Below are positions 7,670 through 16,299 of a DNA stretch of 64,000 nt, in pieces. Location of the stretch: NCBI RefSeq assembly GCF_016864015.1, contig NZ_CP045067.1:1585001-1649000 (forward strand), given 5' to 3'. The DNA comes from Lacinutrix sp. WUR7 (GTDB lineage: Bacteria; Bacteroidota; Bacteroidia; Flavobacteriales; Flavobacteriaceae). The notes beneath the pieces were generated by a model that worked only from the letters and a program-made list of their open reading frames with translations, was not told where the DNA came from and made no database searches. Numbering within the stretch: the stretch's first letter is position 1; each line of letters begins with the position of its first letter. Position numbers and translations under genes: made by a program.

Positions 7670-9454
7670 CTATGTGAAATTTATTAATTGCTGTCTGTAT
7701 GCGGTTAATAGTTTGGATCTTGAAATATAGCCATAATATTTTCCATCTTTAATAACTGGTAAATTCCATGCGCCGCTAGACTTGAATTTATCCATAATAA
7801 CATGCATTCTGTCTTCTTCATAATTAATGATGCCAGCATCGGCATGCATGAGGCTAGCGACATCTACAGTGTCGTAAAGTTCTGTATTGAACATCATGTG
7901 TCTAATATCGTCCAAGCGAATAACGCCTAAAAATTCATGCTTATCATTTACTACTGGAAAATGATTTCTAGAAGATTTAGCCACTGCATTTTTGAGTACC
8001 TCTCCCAGTTTCATTTCTGGTTTTAAAAGGATGAAATTGGTTTCAATAACTTTATTAATATCTAAAACCATTAAAACGTTTTTGTCTTTATCGTGTGTCA
8101 TCAATTCGCCACGTTGTGCCAGTTTTAAAGTGTAAATGGAATGGGATACATAATATTTTGTGATGGCAAACGAAATGGCAGATACCGTCATCAAGGGTAC
8201 AAAAAGTTCATAACCACTAGTGATTTCTGCAATCAAGAAAATGGCTGTTAATGGCGCATGAAGCACTCCAGCCATTAATCCAGTCATTCCAATAAGGGTG
8301 AAATTAGATTCGGATACATGAAAACCTAATCCGATATTATTGATAATTTTAGCAAATGCATTACCTATGGCGCTTCCCATAATAAGTGTTGGAATAAAAA
8401 CACCTCCTACACCTCCTGCTCCAAAAGTTGCTGTCATAGCAATAGCTTTAAAAACGGCAATGCCTATTAAAAGACCAATAACGATCCAGATATTGGATAA
8501 ATCTAAATCTAAAGGCGTTTTTCCTATTGCAGAAAGATGATCTCCTTTTAAAAGGTTATTCATTATTCCGTAACCTTCACCATAAAGTGGTGGAATAAAA
8601 TAAAGAATGGTGCCTATGGCTAAACCACCTATTAATAGTCTAATTGCTCGACTTTCAAACTGTTTAAAAAAATTGGTTATTGCGAAAAATACTTTTGAAA
8701 AATAGACTGAAGCTAATGCTGTTACGACACCTAAAACTAGATAAAAACCAATGTCGTTTACTTCAAATTTATCGGTTAATTCAAAACGAAGTAATACGTC
8801 GGTTCCTAAAAACATATACGATGTTAATACCGCCGAAACGGAAGCCAATAATAGAGGGACTAAAGAGGTAAAAGCAATATCCAGACTAAAAATTTCTAAT
8901 GCAAAAACGATGGCTGCAATGGGAGCTTTAAACATGGATGCCATAGCGCCTGCAGCCGCACAACCTATGAGTAGCAGTCTTGTTTTTGTGCTCATATTAA
9001 ATAATCGTGCAACATTTGAACCTAATGCTGCTCCTACGCTAACAGCAGGTCCTTGTAATCCTACCGAACCCCCAAAACCAGCGGTAAGTGGTGCGGTGAT
9101 TAAAGATGCGTAAATATTATACTTTGGAATTATTCCGTTGAGTTTCGATATGGCGTATAAGGTAGATGATATACCATGACCAATATGTTTTTTTAACCAT
9201 ATTTGTTTAATGATATAAACTAGTAATAAACCTATTATTGGGAATATAAAATAAAGGGCATGGTGGTTATTTCGGAAAAAGCTTAACTCAAAAAGCAAGC
9301 GAATATAATGCGTTAAATTTTTTAAAACCACAGTACCCATTCCTGCAAGAAAACCAACTAAAATACTAAGAATATACACAAACTGACTTTCGGAAATGTG
9401 CTTGTATTTCCAAATTAAGAATCTGCGTAATAGATTTTTGGTAGTTAATGGCAT
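7670..9454 (-). CDS. ClC-family chloride channel/transporter with CBS domains, paralogue 1 (Gln at gating position)
   Basis: 594 residues: an N-terminal ClC membrane domain (about 25-430) and two C-terminal CBS domains (about 450-590). Selectivity-filter signatures are GHGISST (counterpart of GSGIP), GSVGLQGPAVS (counterpart of GREGP) and GGVFIPTLIMG. The residue at the gating-glutamate position is Gln134, read directly from codon CAA, whereas the neighbouring paralogue has Glu. The residue matching the inner proton glutamate of E. coli ClcA is also not acidic (FALEIF, Ile after the Glu). By analogy with the E148Q mutant of ClcA this copy is predicted to conduct or transport chloride without proton coupling. 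The CBS pair probably senses a nucleotide. Tandem duplicate of the gene at 9682. Confidence 0.9.
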   Translation of the reverse strand: MPLTTKNLLRRFLIWKYKHISESQFVYILSILVGFLAGMGTVVLKNLTHYIRLLFELSFFRNNHHALYFIFPIIGLLLVYIIKQIWLKKHIGHGISSTLYAISKLNGIIPKYNIYASLITAPLTAGFGGSVGLQGPAVSVGAALGSNVARLFNMSTKTRLLLIGCAAAGAMASMFKAPIAAIVFALEIFSLDIAFTSLVPLLLASVSAVLTSYMFLGTDVLLRFELTDKFEVNDIGFYLVLGVVTALASVYFSKVFFAITNFFKQFESRAIRLLIGGLAIGTILYFIPPLYGEGYGIMNNLLKGDHLSAIGKTPLDLDLSNIWIVIGLLIGIAVFKAIAMTATFGAGGVGGVFIPTLIMGSAIGNAFAKIINNIGLGFHVSESNFTLIGMTGLMAGVLHAPLTAIFLIAEITSGYELFVPLMTVSAISFAITKYYVSHSIYTLKLAQRGELMTHDKDKNVLMVLDINKVIETNFILLKPEMKLGEVLKNAVAKSSRNHFPVVNDKHEFLGVIRLDDIRHMMFNTELYDTVDVASLMHADAGIINYEEDRMHVIMDKFKSSGAWNLPVIKDGKYYGYISRSKLLTAYRQQLINFT

Positions 9455-9582
9455 GTTTTTAAAGGACTAAATTTTCTTTTTCCGGTTTGCTGTTGTTAGT
9501 AGCTTCTTATTTTTTTGCTACTAGTAACTTATAAGATATACTAATTTCAATATTTTTTTTGGTAAAACAGGTTATAATTTCA

Positions 9583-9590
9583 CAAAGTTA
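9583..9590 (-). promoter_or_regulatory. -7 element (TAACTTTG) upstream of ClC paralogue 1
   Basis: TAACTTTG on the minus strand matches TAnnTTTG and lies in the 227-base gap between the two ClC genes, about 128 bases before the ATG at 9454. No clear -33 box. It suggests the second copy can be transcribed separately. Confidence 0.3.
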
Positions 9591-9681
9591 GAACTTTCCG
9601 AATAAAATAATCGAATATAGTATTAAAACACTAGGGTGTAATAGGTTGTGTTTGCAGAATTGTGCTTTTAAATGTCTTGTG

Positions 9682-11475
9682 TTACGACTCGCCTTGTAGG
9701 TTTATTAGCTGACGTCGATAGGCTGTTAATAGTTTTGATTTAGATATGAATCCGTAGTATTTTCCATCTTTTTTTACCGGTAAATTCCAAGCGCTACTAT
9801 CTTGAAATTTTTTCATAATATCCGTCATTTTATCTTTGTCTAAGTTAATGACTTCTGGTGGTTTCTGCATTAAATCGGATGCAATAACATGATGATATAA
9901 GGATTGATCAAACATGATAGGACGTAAATCATCTAAGAGAATAATGCCTTCTAACCTTTGACTTTCTTTGTTTATAACTGGATAAATATTACGTTTCGAT
10001 TGGATGACTGCTTTTTGGATTATTTCTTCTAAAGTCATGTTGGGGCTAAGTTTAATGAAGTTTGTTTCAATAACTTTATCAATATCCATTAAGGTTAAAA
10101 CCGCGTGGTCTTTGTCGTGGGTAATTAATTCGCCTTTTCTTCCAAGTTCCATGTTGTATACGGAATGTGGTTTAAAATACTTGGTAATACTATAGGAAAT
10201 AGTTGCAGTAAGCATCAGTGGTATAAAAAGTTCATAGCCTCCAGTGAGTTCTGCTATTAAGAAAATGGCGGTTAGCGGTGCATGCAGAACACCTGCAAGT
10301 AGACCTGCCATACCTACTAAAGTAAAATTACTTTCGGAAATGGGTGTTTTAAATAATCCGCAATGATTAATAATTTTCGACATGGTAAAACCCATAATAC
10401 TTCCCATAAAAAGGGTTGGAGCAAAAATACCACCAACACCACCAGCTCCAAAAGTAAGTGCGCTTGCAATAATTTTAAAAAGCATCAGCCCGATTAAAAG
10501 AAAAACAACCGTCCAAATGTTGGTTAAATCCATATCAAATAGATTGTTTGTCAATGCTTTCTCTGGATTTCCGACAATTAAATTATTAATAACATCGAAG
10601 CCTTCCCCATAAAGTGGCGGAATTAAATAAACAAGAATACCAATACCAATACCACCAACAAGCAGTTTTTTAATCGGACTGTTTAGTTTGTCGAAAAGCT
10701 TCTGAATACGGTCGTAAACTTCGGTGAAATATATGGATATAAAAGCGGCAACGATTCCTAAAAGTATATAAAAAGGTGCATCAGAAAGATAGAATTTATC
10801 TTCAATGCTAAAAGGTAATAATACATCGCTTCCAAAAAAGAATCGAGAGGTTAAAATAGCCGAAAGCGATGCTAATAATAAAGGCAACATCGAAGCAATG
10901 GTTAAATCTAAACTAAACACTTCAATAGCAAAAATAATAGCTGCAATGGGTGCTTTAAAAATAGAACTCATGGCACCAGCTGCAGCACAACCAATAAGTA
11001 AAGTTCTAGTAGTTTGATTCATGTGAAACATTCTAGAAATGTTGGAGCCTAATGCTGCTCCTGTTGCTACTGTTGGGCCTTCTAGTCCAACCGAACCACC
11101 AAAACCTACCGTTAGAGGAGCGGTTAATATAGAACCGAACATTTGGTAGCGTTTCATGATGCCTTTACGTTTGGAAATGGCATAAAGCGTAGATGGAATT
11201 CCGTGGCTTACTTTGTTTCTTATGATGTATTTAATACTGAAATAAACGAGCGTTAATCCTAATATTGGAAACAAAAAGTAAAATGCGTGATGGTAATCTT
11301 TTATTAATTTAGTTTCTAATAAGTGTTGAATAAAATGCGTTAAATTTTTTAATATCACTGCGCCCATCCCTGAAGCAAAACCAATAAGGATACTAAGTAT
11401 GTAAACAAATTGCCGTTTGGAAATATGCTTGGCTCTCCAAATAAGAATTTGTTTTAAAAGGGTTTTTTTTGGCAT
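9682..11475 (-). CDS. ClC-family chloride channel/transporter with CBS domains, paralogue 2
   Basis: 597 residues with the same organisation as the gene at 7670: ClC membrane domain followed by a CBS pair. Signatures are SHGIPST, GSVGLEGPTVATG with the gating glutamate present (Glu132, codon GAA) and GGIFAPTLFMG. The inner proton-glutamate position is Val (FAIEVF). The two proteins align along their full length with many identical blocks, including the last residues (SKLLTAYR, QLIN), so they are a recent-looking tandem duplication. It begins 42 bases after aspS and behind that gene's terminator. Likely role: chloride homeostasis or acid/salt response at the inner membrane. Confidence 0.91.
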   Translation of the reverse strand: MPKKTLLKQILIWRAKHISKRQFVYILSILIGFASGMGAVILKNLTHFIQHLLETKLIKDYHHAFYFLFPILGLTLVYFSIKYIIRNKVSHGIPSTLYAISKRKGIMKRYQMFGSILTAPLTVGFGGSVGLEGPTVATGAALGSNISRMFHMNQTTRTLLIGCAAAGAMSSIFKAPIAAIIFAIEVFSLDLTIASMLPLLLASLSAILTSRFFFGSDVLLPFSIEDKFYLSDAPFYILLGIVAAFISIYFTEVYDRIQKLFDKLNSPIKKLLVGGIGIGILVYLIPPLYGEGFDVINNLIVGNPEKALTNNLFDMDLTNIWTVVFLLIGLMLFKIIASALTFGAGGVGGIFAPTLFMGSIMGFTMSKIINHCGLFKTPISESNFTLVGMAGLLAGVLHAPLTAIFLIAELTGGYELFIPLMLTATISYSITKYFKPHSVYNMELGRKGELITHDKDHAVLTLMDIDKVIETNFIKLSPNMTLEEIIQKAVIQSKRNIYPVINKESQRLEGIILLDDLRPIMFDQSLYHHVIASDLMQKPPEVINLDKDKMTDIMKKFQDSSAWNLPVKKDGKYYGFISKSKLLTAYRRQLINLQGES

Positions 11476-11489
11476 TATTATAGGACTAA

Positions 11490-11513
11490 AAAATCCTGCA
11501 AAAGCAGGATTTT
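11490..11513 (-). terminator. intrinsic terminator of aspS
   Basis: Perfect 10-base arms (AAAATCCTGC / GCAGGATTTT) around an AAAA loop, right after the aspS stop and before the ClC start; T-rich on the minus strand. Confidence 0.8.
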
Positions 11514-11517
11514 AAAA

Positions 11518-13272
11518 TTATGATTTTAAATTAAGTTTTAAGCTTAACTCGGTTAACTGTTCATCATCAATTGGAGCAGGAGCGTCTATCATGACGTCAC
11601 GGCCAGAATTGTTTTTTGGGAATGCTATAAAATCTCTAATGGTTTCTTGTCCGCCTAAAATAGAAACCAATCTATCTAGTCCGAAAGCAAGTCCACCATG
11701 CGGTGGTGCTCCATATTCAAAAGCATCCATTAAAAAGCCAAATTGTGCTTTAGCTTCTTCTTCGCTAAAACCTAAATGTTTTAACATGATTGCTTGTGTT
11801 TTTTTATCGTGAATTCTAATCGATCCTCCACCTATTTCGTTTCCGTTTAAAACCAAATCATAGGCATTGGCTTTCACATCTCCAGGATTGGTATCTAATA
11901 ATTCTATTTGTCCTGGTTTTGGTGATGTAAATGGATGATGCATGGCATGGTAATGTCCGGTTTCTTCATCTAATTCTAATAAAGGGAAATCGATTACCCA
12001 AAGAGGTGCAAATACTTTTGGGTCACGTAAACCTAATCGTGTTGCTAACTCCATACGTAATGCACTTAATTGTGCTCTTACTTTATTAGTGTCTCCAGAT
12101 AATACACAAACTAGGTCGCCAGGTTTTGCTCCTGTAATTTCGGCCCATTTTTCTAAATCTTCTTGATCGTAAAATTTATCTACAGACGATTTAAAAGTAC
12201 CATCATCGTTACATCTAGAATAAATCATTCCTAAAGCACCAACTTGCGGACGCTTCACCCAATCAATTATTTTATCTATTTCTTTTCTTGTATATGTGTT
12301 TCCGCCAGGAACAGCAATACCAACAACTAATTCTGCATTATTAAAAACACCAAATTCTTTGTGTTGTGTTACGGCATTAAGTTCTCCAAATTCCATTCCG
12401 AAACGAATATCTGGTTTGTCGTTTCCGTATAAACGCATCGCGTCATCATAAAGCATTCTCGGGAATTTCTCTACTTCAACACCATTTATTTCTTTTAATA
12501 AATGACGTGTCAATCCTTCAAAAGCATTTAAGATATCTTCTTGCTCTATAAAAGCCATTTCACAGTCAATTTGTGTAAATTCTGGCTGTCTGTCTGCACG
12601 TAAGTCTTCGTCTCTAAAGCATTTTACAATTTGAAAATACTTATCCATTCCACCAACCATAAGTAGTTGTTTGAATGTTTGTGGCGATTGTGGAAGTGCG
12701 TAAAATTGTCCTGCATTCATTCTGGATGGCACAACAAAATCACGAGCTCCTTCTGGAGTAGATTTAATTAAATAAGGCGTTTCTACCTCTATAAAACCAT
12801 CGTTAGACAAGTAGTTTCTTACCTCTTGTGTTACTTTTGCTCTAAAGATTAAATTGTCTTTAACTGGATTACGTCTAATATCTAAGTAACGATATTTCAT
12901 ACGTAATTCTTCACCTCCATCGGTTTCATCTTCAATAGTGAAAGGAGGAACTAATGCTTCGTTTAAAATATTTAATTCAGAAACTAAGATTTCAATGTCT
13001 CCAGTAGTCATCTTAGGGTTTTTAGATGCACGCTCAATGACAGTTCCTTTGACTTGAATTACAAATTCACGACCTAATTTTTGAGCTTGTTCTAGCATCG
13101 TTTTAGAAGTACGCTCTTCATCAAACACTAATTGTGTTATTCCGTATCTATCTCGTAAATCTATCCAAACAATAAATCCTTTATCTCTCGATTTTTGAAC
13201 CCAACCTGCAAGAGTTACTTCTGTATTTATATGTGATGCATTTAACTCACCACAATTATGACTTCTGTACAT
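11518..13272 (-). CDS. aspS: aspartyl-tRNA synthetase
   Basis: 584 residues, normal for bacterial-type AspRS. It charges tRNA-Asp. Domain order: N-terminal OB-fold anticodon domain (about 1-105, start [10 protein letters not shown]), class II catalytic core with the motif 2 region [20 protein letters not shown], the bacterial GAD insertion domain (about 290-400) and motif 3 in the block [15 protein letters not shown] near the C-terminus. A -7 box lies 19 bases upstream of the start and a terminator lies just after the stop, so the gene is probably transcribed alone. Confidence 0.97.
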   Translation of the reverse strand: MYRSHNCGELNASHINTEVTLAGWVQKSRDKGFIVWIDLRDRYGITQLVFDEERTSKTMLEQAQKLGREFVIQVKGTVIERASKNPKMTTGDIEILVSELNILNEALVPPFTIEDETDGGEELRMKYRYLDIRRNPVKDNLIFRAKVTQEVRNYLSNDGFIEVETPYLIKSTPEGARDFVVPSRMNAGQFYALPQSPQTFKQLLMVGGMDKYFQIVKCFRDEDLRADRQPEFTQIDCEMAFIEQEDILNAFEGLTRHLLKEINGVEVEKFPRMLYDDAMRLYGNDKPDIRFGMEFGELNAVTQHKEFGVFNNAELVVGIAVPGGNTYTRKEIDKIIDWVKRPQVGALGMIYSRCNDDGTFKSSVDKFYDQEDLEKWAEITGAKPGDLVCVLSGDTNKVRAQLSALRMELATRLGLRDPKVFAPLWVIDFPLLELDEETGHYHAMHHPFTSPKPGQIELLDTNPGDVKANAYDLVLNGNEIGGGSIRIHDKKTQAIMLKHLGFSEEEAKAQFGFLMDAFEYGAPPHGGLAFGLDRLVSILGGQETIRDFIAFPKNNSGRDVMIDAPAPIDDEQLTELSLKLNLKS

Positions 13273-13290
13273 AAATTTTTATTTAAAGTG

Positions 13291-13298
13291 CAAATTTA
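13291..13298 (-). promoter_or_regulatory. -7 element (TAAATTTG) of aspS
   Basis: TAAATTTG on the minus strand fits TAnnTTTG and ends 19 bases before the aspS ATG. No TTTG is seen at the expected -33 position. Confidence 0.4.
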
Positions 13299-13462
13299 AC
13301 ATTTATATTGTGACTTTAATTGGTATTGTAAAAACTAATTTTAATAGTGTGTATCGGGGATTATAGTGTGTTTTTATTATTATATAATCATAAAAAGTGA
13401 TTAAAATTTAAATATTTAACAATTTTGTTGTTTTTTTGTTTAAACAATATAAATCAAAAGTT

Positions 13463-16087
13463 ATGGTAAAAAACTTCTTTATGGTGCTGTTTCTATTATT
13501 AGGGACTTCACATTTTATGAGTGCACAACAAGTAACAGGGAGCGTTTCTGACGATTCTGGACCAATACCAGGAGCCTCTGTTATTGTAAAGGGAACCACC
13601 AATGGTACAACTACAGATTTTGATGGAAATTATACCATTGATGCCAATACTGGTGATGTTTTGATATATTCATATGTTGGATATGAAGAACAAGAGGCTA
13701 CAGTTAGTGGTAGCGTAATGAATATAGTACTACAATCTGGAGTTTCGTTAGATGAAGTTATCCTGGTAGGTAACAGAGCAAAACCAAGATCTATTCTAGA
13801 TTCACCAGTTCCAATAGATAATATTGGTGTTGAAGAATTAAAGAATACGGGGCAGCCAACAGTAGATAAGATGTTAACGTATATGGTGCCATCTTTTAAC
13901 TCTACAACGCAATCTATCTCTGATGGAACGGCTCATTTTGATCCAGCAGATTTACGTGGATTAGGTCCAAGTAGAACCTTGGTGTTAGTGAATGGGAAAC
14001 GTAAAAATCAAAGTGCTTTAGTGTATATTAACGATACACCTGGTAAAGGAGAAGTTGGTGTAGATTTAAAAAGTGTACCAGCTGCAGCAATAGAACGTAT
14101 AGAGGTTTTAAGAGATGGAGCTTCTGCACAATATGGTTCTGATGCCATTGCGGGAGTAATAAACATGGTATTAAAAAAAGGAGTAGAGTTTACCACCGTT
14201 AGTACAAAAGCAGGAGTAACTACTGAAGGAGATGGCTTTAATTTTGGAGCAGATTTAAATACTTCTATTGGCTTAGGTAAAGAGGGAAGTTATTTAAATT
14301 TCACTCTTGGTTATTACCAACAAGAAAAAACTAATCGTGCAGGAACTCCTGGGAAAGACGATTTATTTGGAGTGCAAGCTGATGACGCAACTTTTGGAGA
14401 TTGGTTAGCAGAAAATTCAGATTTAGGAATGACCATTGGACAACCAGAAATGAAAATAATGGATGTTTTTGTAAATGCAGGAGTGCCTATTGGTAATAAA
14501 GGAGCCGAATTTTATACGTTTGGTGGATTGACATACAGAACAGGTAAGAGTTTTGCATTATACCGTACACCTTACTGGGTTACAGATCCTCATAATTTAT
14601 TACATGAAGCGGGAACAGAATATCAAGGTTTTCAGCCAACATTTGAAACAGATGTTAGAGATAATAATATGACAGCAGGTTTTAAATGGGATTTACTAGG
14701 ATTTAAAGTCGATTTAAGTGGTACTTATGGAAGAAATGCAGTGAATTATGAGGTAGGTAATACCTTAAATATAGACTTAGGAGCAAATAGCCCAACCTCT
14801 TTTGATGTTGGTGCATATACTTTTAGTAATACACTTGCTAATCTTGACTTAAGCAAAGAAATTGGAAAGTTTGTAGTTTCTTTTGGAGGGGAAGTACGTG
14901 GAGAACGTTTTACTGCTAAAGCAGGAGAGTGGGCTTCTTATTATAACCCATCAGGATCTGGAGGAGCACAATCTTTTCCAGGATTACAGCCTAGTAATGC
15001 TGTAAGTGCAACTAGAGATAATTACGGTGTTTATGGAGCTTTGGACTGGGAGCCAACAGAAAAATTATTAATAGGTGGTGCTGTTCGTTATGAAGATTTT
15101 AGTGATTTTGGAGACAATACCTCTTGGAAAGTAAATGGTCGTTATTCATTAGGAGAAAAAGGAGCTATAAGAGCATCGTATGGAACAGGATTTAGAGCGC
15201 CTTCATTACATCAAATTTATTTAAGTAATGTACAAACGCTAGTTTCTGGAGGTTCTATCTCTAATCAAGGGACTTTTAATAATGTAGATCCTATAATTAG
15301 AGATGGTTTAGGTGTACCGCAATTAACAGCAGAAACTTCTAAAAATATTTCTGCTGGAATCACATTCAAACCGGTAAATAATTTATCACTATCTCTAGAT
15401 TTTTACAATGTAAAAGTAGATAATAGAGTATTATTTACAAATGAAATTGGTTTTGATGACATTGCAAGTGATACCAATCCTGTAGAACAGATATTGATAG
15501 ACAACTCTATTACAAGTTTAAAATTCTTTGTTAATGCAGTAAATACTAATACTACAGGAGTAGATTTAGTTGCTAATTATAGAAATATAGAATTAGGAAG
15601 TGGAAAATTGGGAGCAACATTAGCAGCGAATTTTAATAATACAGATATTGATGGTAAGATTGATACGCCAGCTTTACTTGAGGCTAATGGATATGATATA
15701 TTTAATAGAAAAGAACAAGCTAGAATTCTTTCTTCTAGACCTAAAACAAAAGTATTATTAGGTTTTGACTATGAACTAAACAAATGGAACTTTGCCTTAA
15801 ATAATACTTATTTTGGAGAAGTAACTTGGCAACATGCTACAGATGCAAGTAAAGACCAGACGTTTGCAGGAAAAGTTATTACAGATTTGATTTTTGGTTA
15901 TGCATTTAGTGATCGTCTTTCGGCATCCTTATCTGTTACCAACTTATTAGATGTGTATCCAGATGAAATAGAAACAGGAGGTGACGTAGTTACAGATCTT
16001 GGAGGTAGATTTAAATATCCTTGGGAAGTAAATCAATTTGGTACTAACGGAACAACTATTAGTGGAGGATTGAATTTTAAATTTTAA
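13463..16087 (+). CDS. TonB-dependent outer-membrane receptor, paralogue 1
   Basis: 874 residues from the ATG at 13463; the nine extra upstream codons from a TTG do not fit a signal peptide. The signal peptide covers residues 1-22 (FMSAQQ). A CarboxypepD_reg-like domain (about 24-105, GSVSDDSGPIPGASVIVKGT) is followed by a TonB-box-like DEVILVG, the plug domain (about 110-240, with VEVLRDGASAQYGSDAIAGV) and a 22-strand barrel ending in an aromatic residue (GGLNFKF). It imports an unidentified large or scarce substrate across the outer membrane using TonB-ExbB-ExbD energy. There is no SusD partner, so it is not a classical glycan SusCD pair. It is closely related to the next gene. Confidence 0.92.
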   Translation: MVKNFFMVLFLLLGTSHFMSAQQVTGSVSDDSGPIPGASVIVKGTTNGTTTDFDGNYTIDANTGDVLIYSYVGYEEQEATVSGSVMNIVLQSGVSLDEVILVGNRAKPRSILDSPVPIDNIGVEELKNTGQPTVDKMLTYMVPSFNSTTQSISDGTAHFDPADLRGLGPSRTLVLVNGKRKNQSALVYINDTPGKGEVGVDLKSVPAAAIERIEVLRDGASAQYGSDAIAGVINMVLKKGVEFTTVSTKAGVTTEGDGFNFGADLNTSIGLGKEGSYLNFTLGYYQQEKTNRAGTPGKDDLFGVQADDATFGDWLAENSDLGMTIGQPEMKIMDVFVNAGVPIGNKGAEFYTFGGLTYRTGKSFALYRTPYWVTDPHNLLHEAGTEYQGFQPTFETDVRDNNMTAGFKWDLLGFKVDLSGTYGRNAVNYEVGNTLNIDLGANSPTSFDVGAYTFSNTLANLDLSKEIGKFVVSFGGEVRGERFTAKAGEWASYYNPSGSGGAQSFPGLQPSNAVSATRDNYGVYGALDWEPTEKLLIGGAVRYEDFSDFGDNTSWKVNGRYSLGEKGAIRASYGTGFRAPSLHQIYLSNVQTLVSGGSISNQGTFNNVDPIIRDGLGVPQLTAETSKNISAGITFKPVNNLSLSLDFYNVKVDNRVLFTNEIGFDDIASDTNPVEQILIDNSITSLKFFVNAVNTNTTGVDLVANYRNIELGSGKLGATLAANFNNTDIDGKIDTPALLEANGYDIFNRKEQARILSSRPKTKVLLGFDYELNKWNFALNNTYFGEVTWQHATDASKDQTFAGKVITDLIFGYAFSDRLSASLSVTNLLDVYPDEIETGGDVVTDLGGRFKYPWEVNQFGTNGTTISGGLNFKF

Positions 16088-16114
16088 AAGAAGTTAATAT
16101 TTTTTTAAAACAAT

Positions 16115-16151
16115 AAAAAAAGCCAGAGAGGTAGCCCTTTCTGGCTTTTTT
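16115..16151 (+). terminator. intrinsic terminator of TonB receptor 1
   Basis: AAAAAAGCCAG pairs with CTGGCTTTTTT, with AGGG/CCTT-like pairing inside the loop region, followed by TG and more Ts. It separates the two receptor genes, so the second needs its own promoter in 16160-16299. Confidence 0.8.
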
Positions 16152-16299
16152 GTTTGAATATATTTCGACTGGTTTATTTGTAATTTTTTAGTATTTTTAT
16201 TATGGTTAATGTTTTTTTTATGTTTAAAAGTTGAATATTATATAAATAATTAGTAATTTTTGTTGTTATTTAGTAGTAACTAATAAAAAAACAAAAATT

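Noticed and set aside
8751-9113. 120-codon frame antisense to ClC paralogue 1, with similar ones at 8340-8540 and 10805-11017
   Set aside because: Antisense shadows that arise from biased codons of the conserved ClC genes; the same positions give shadows in both paralogues.
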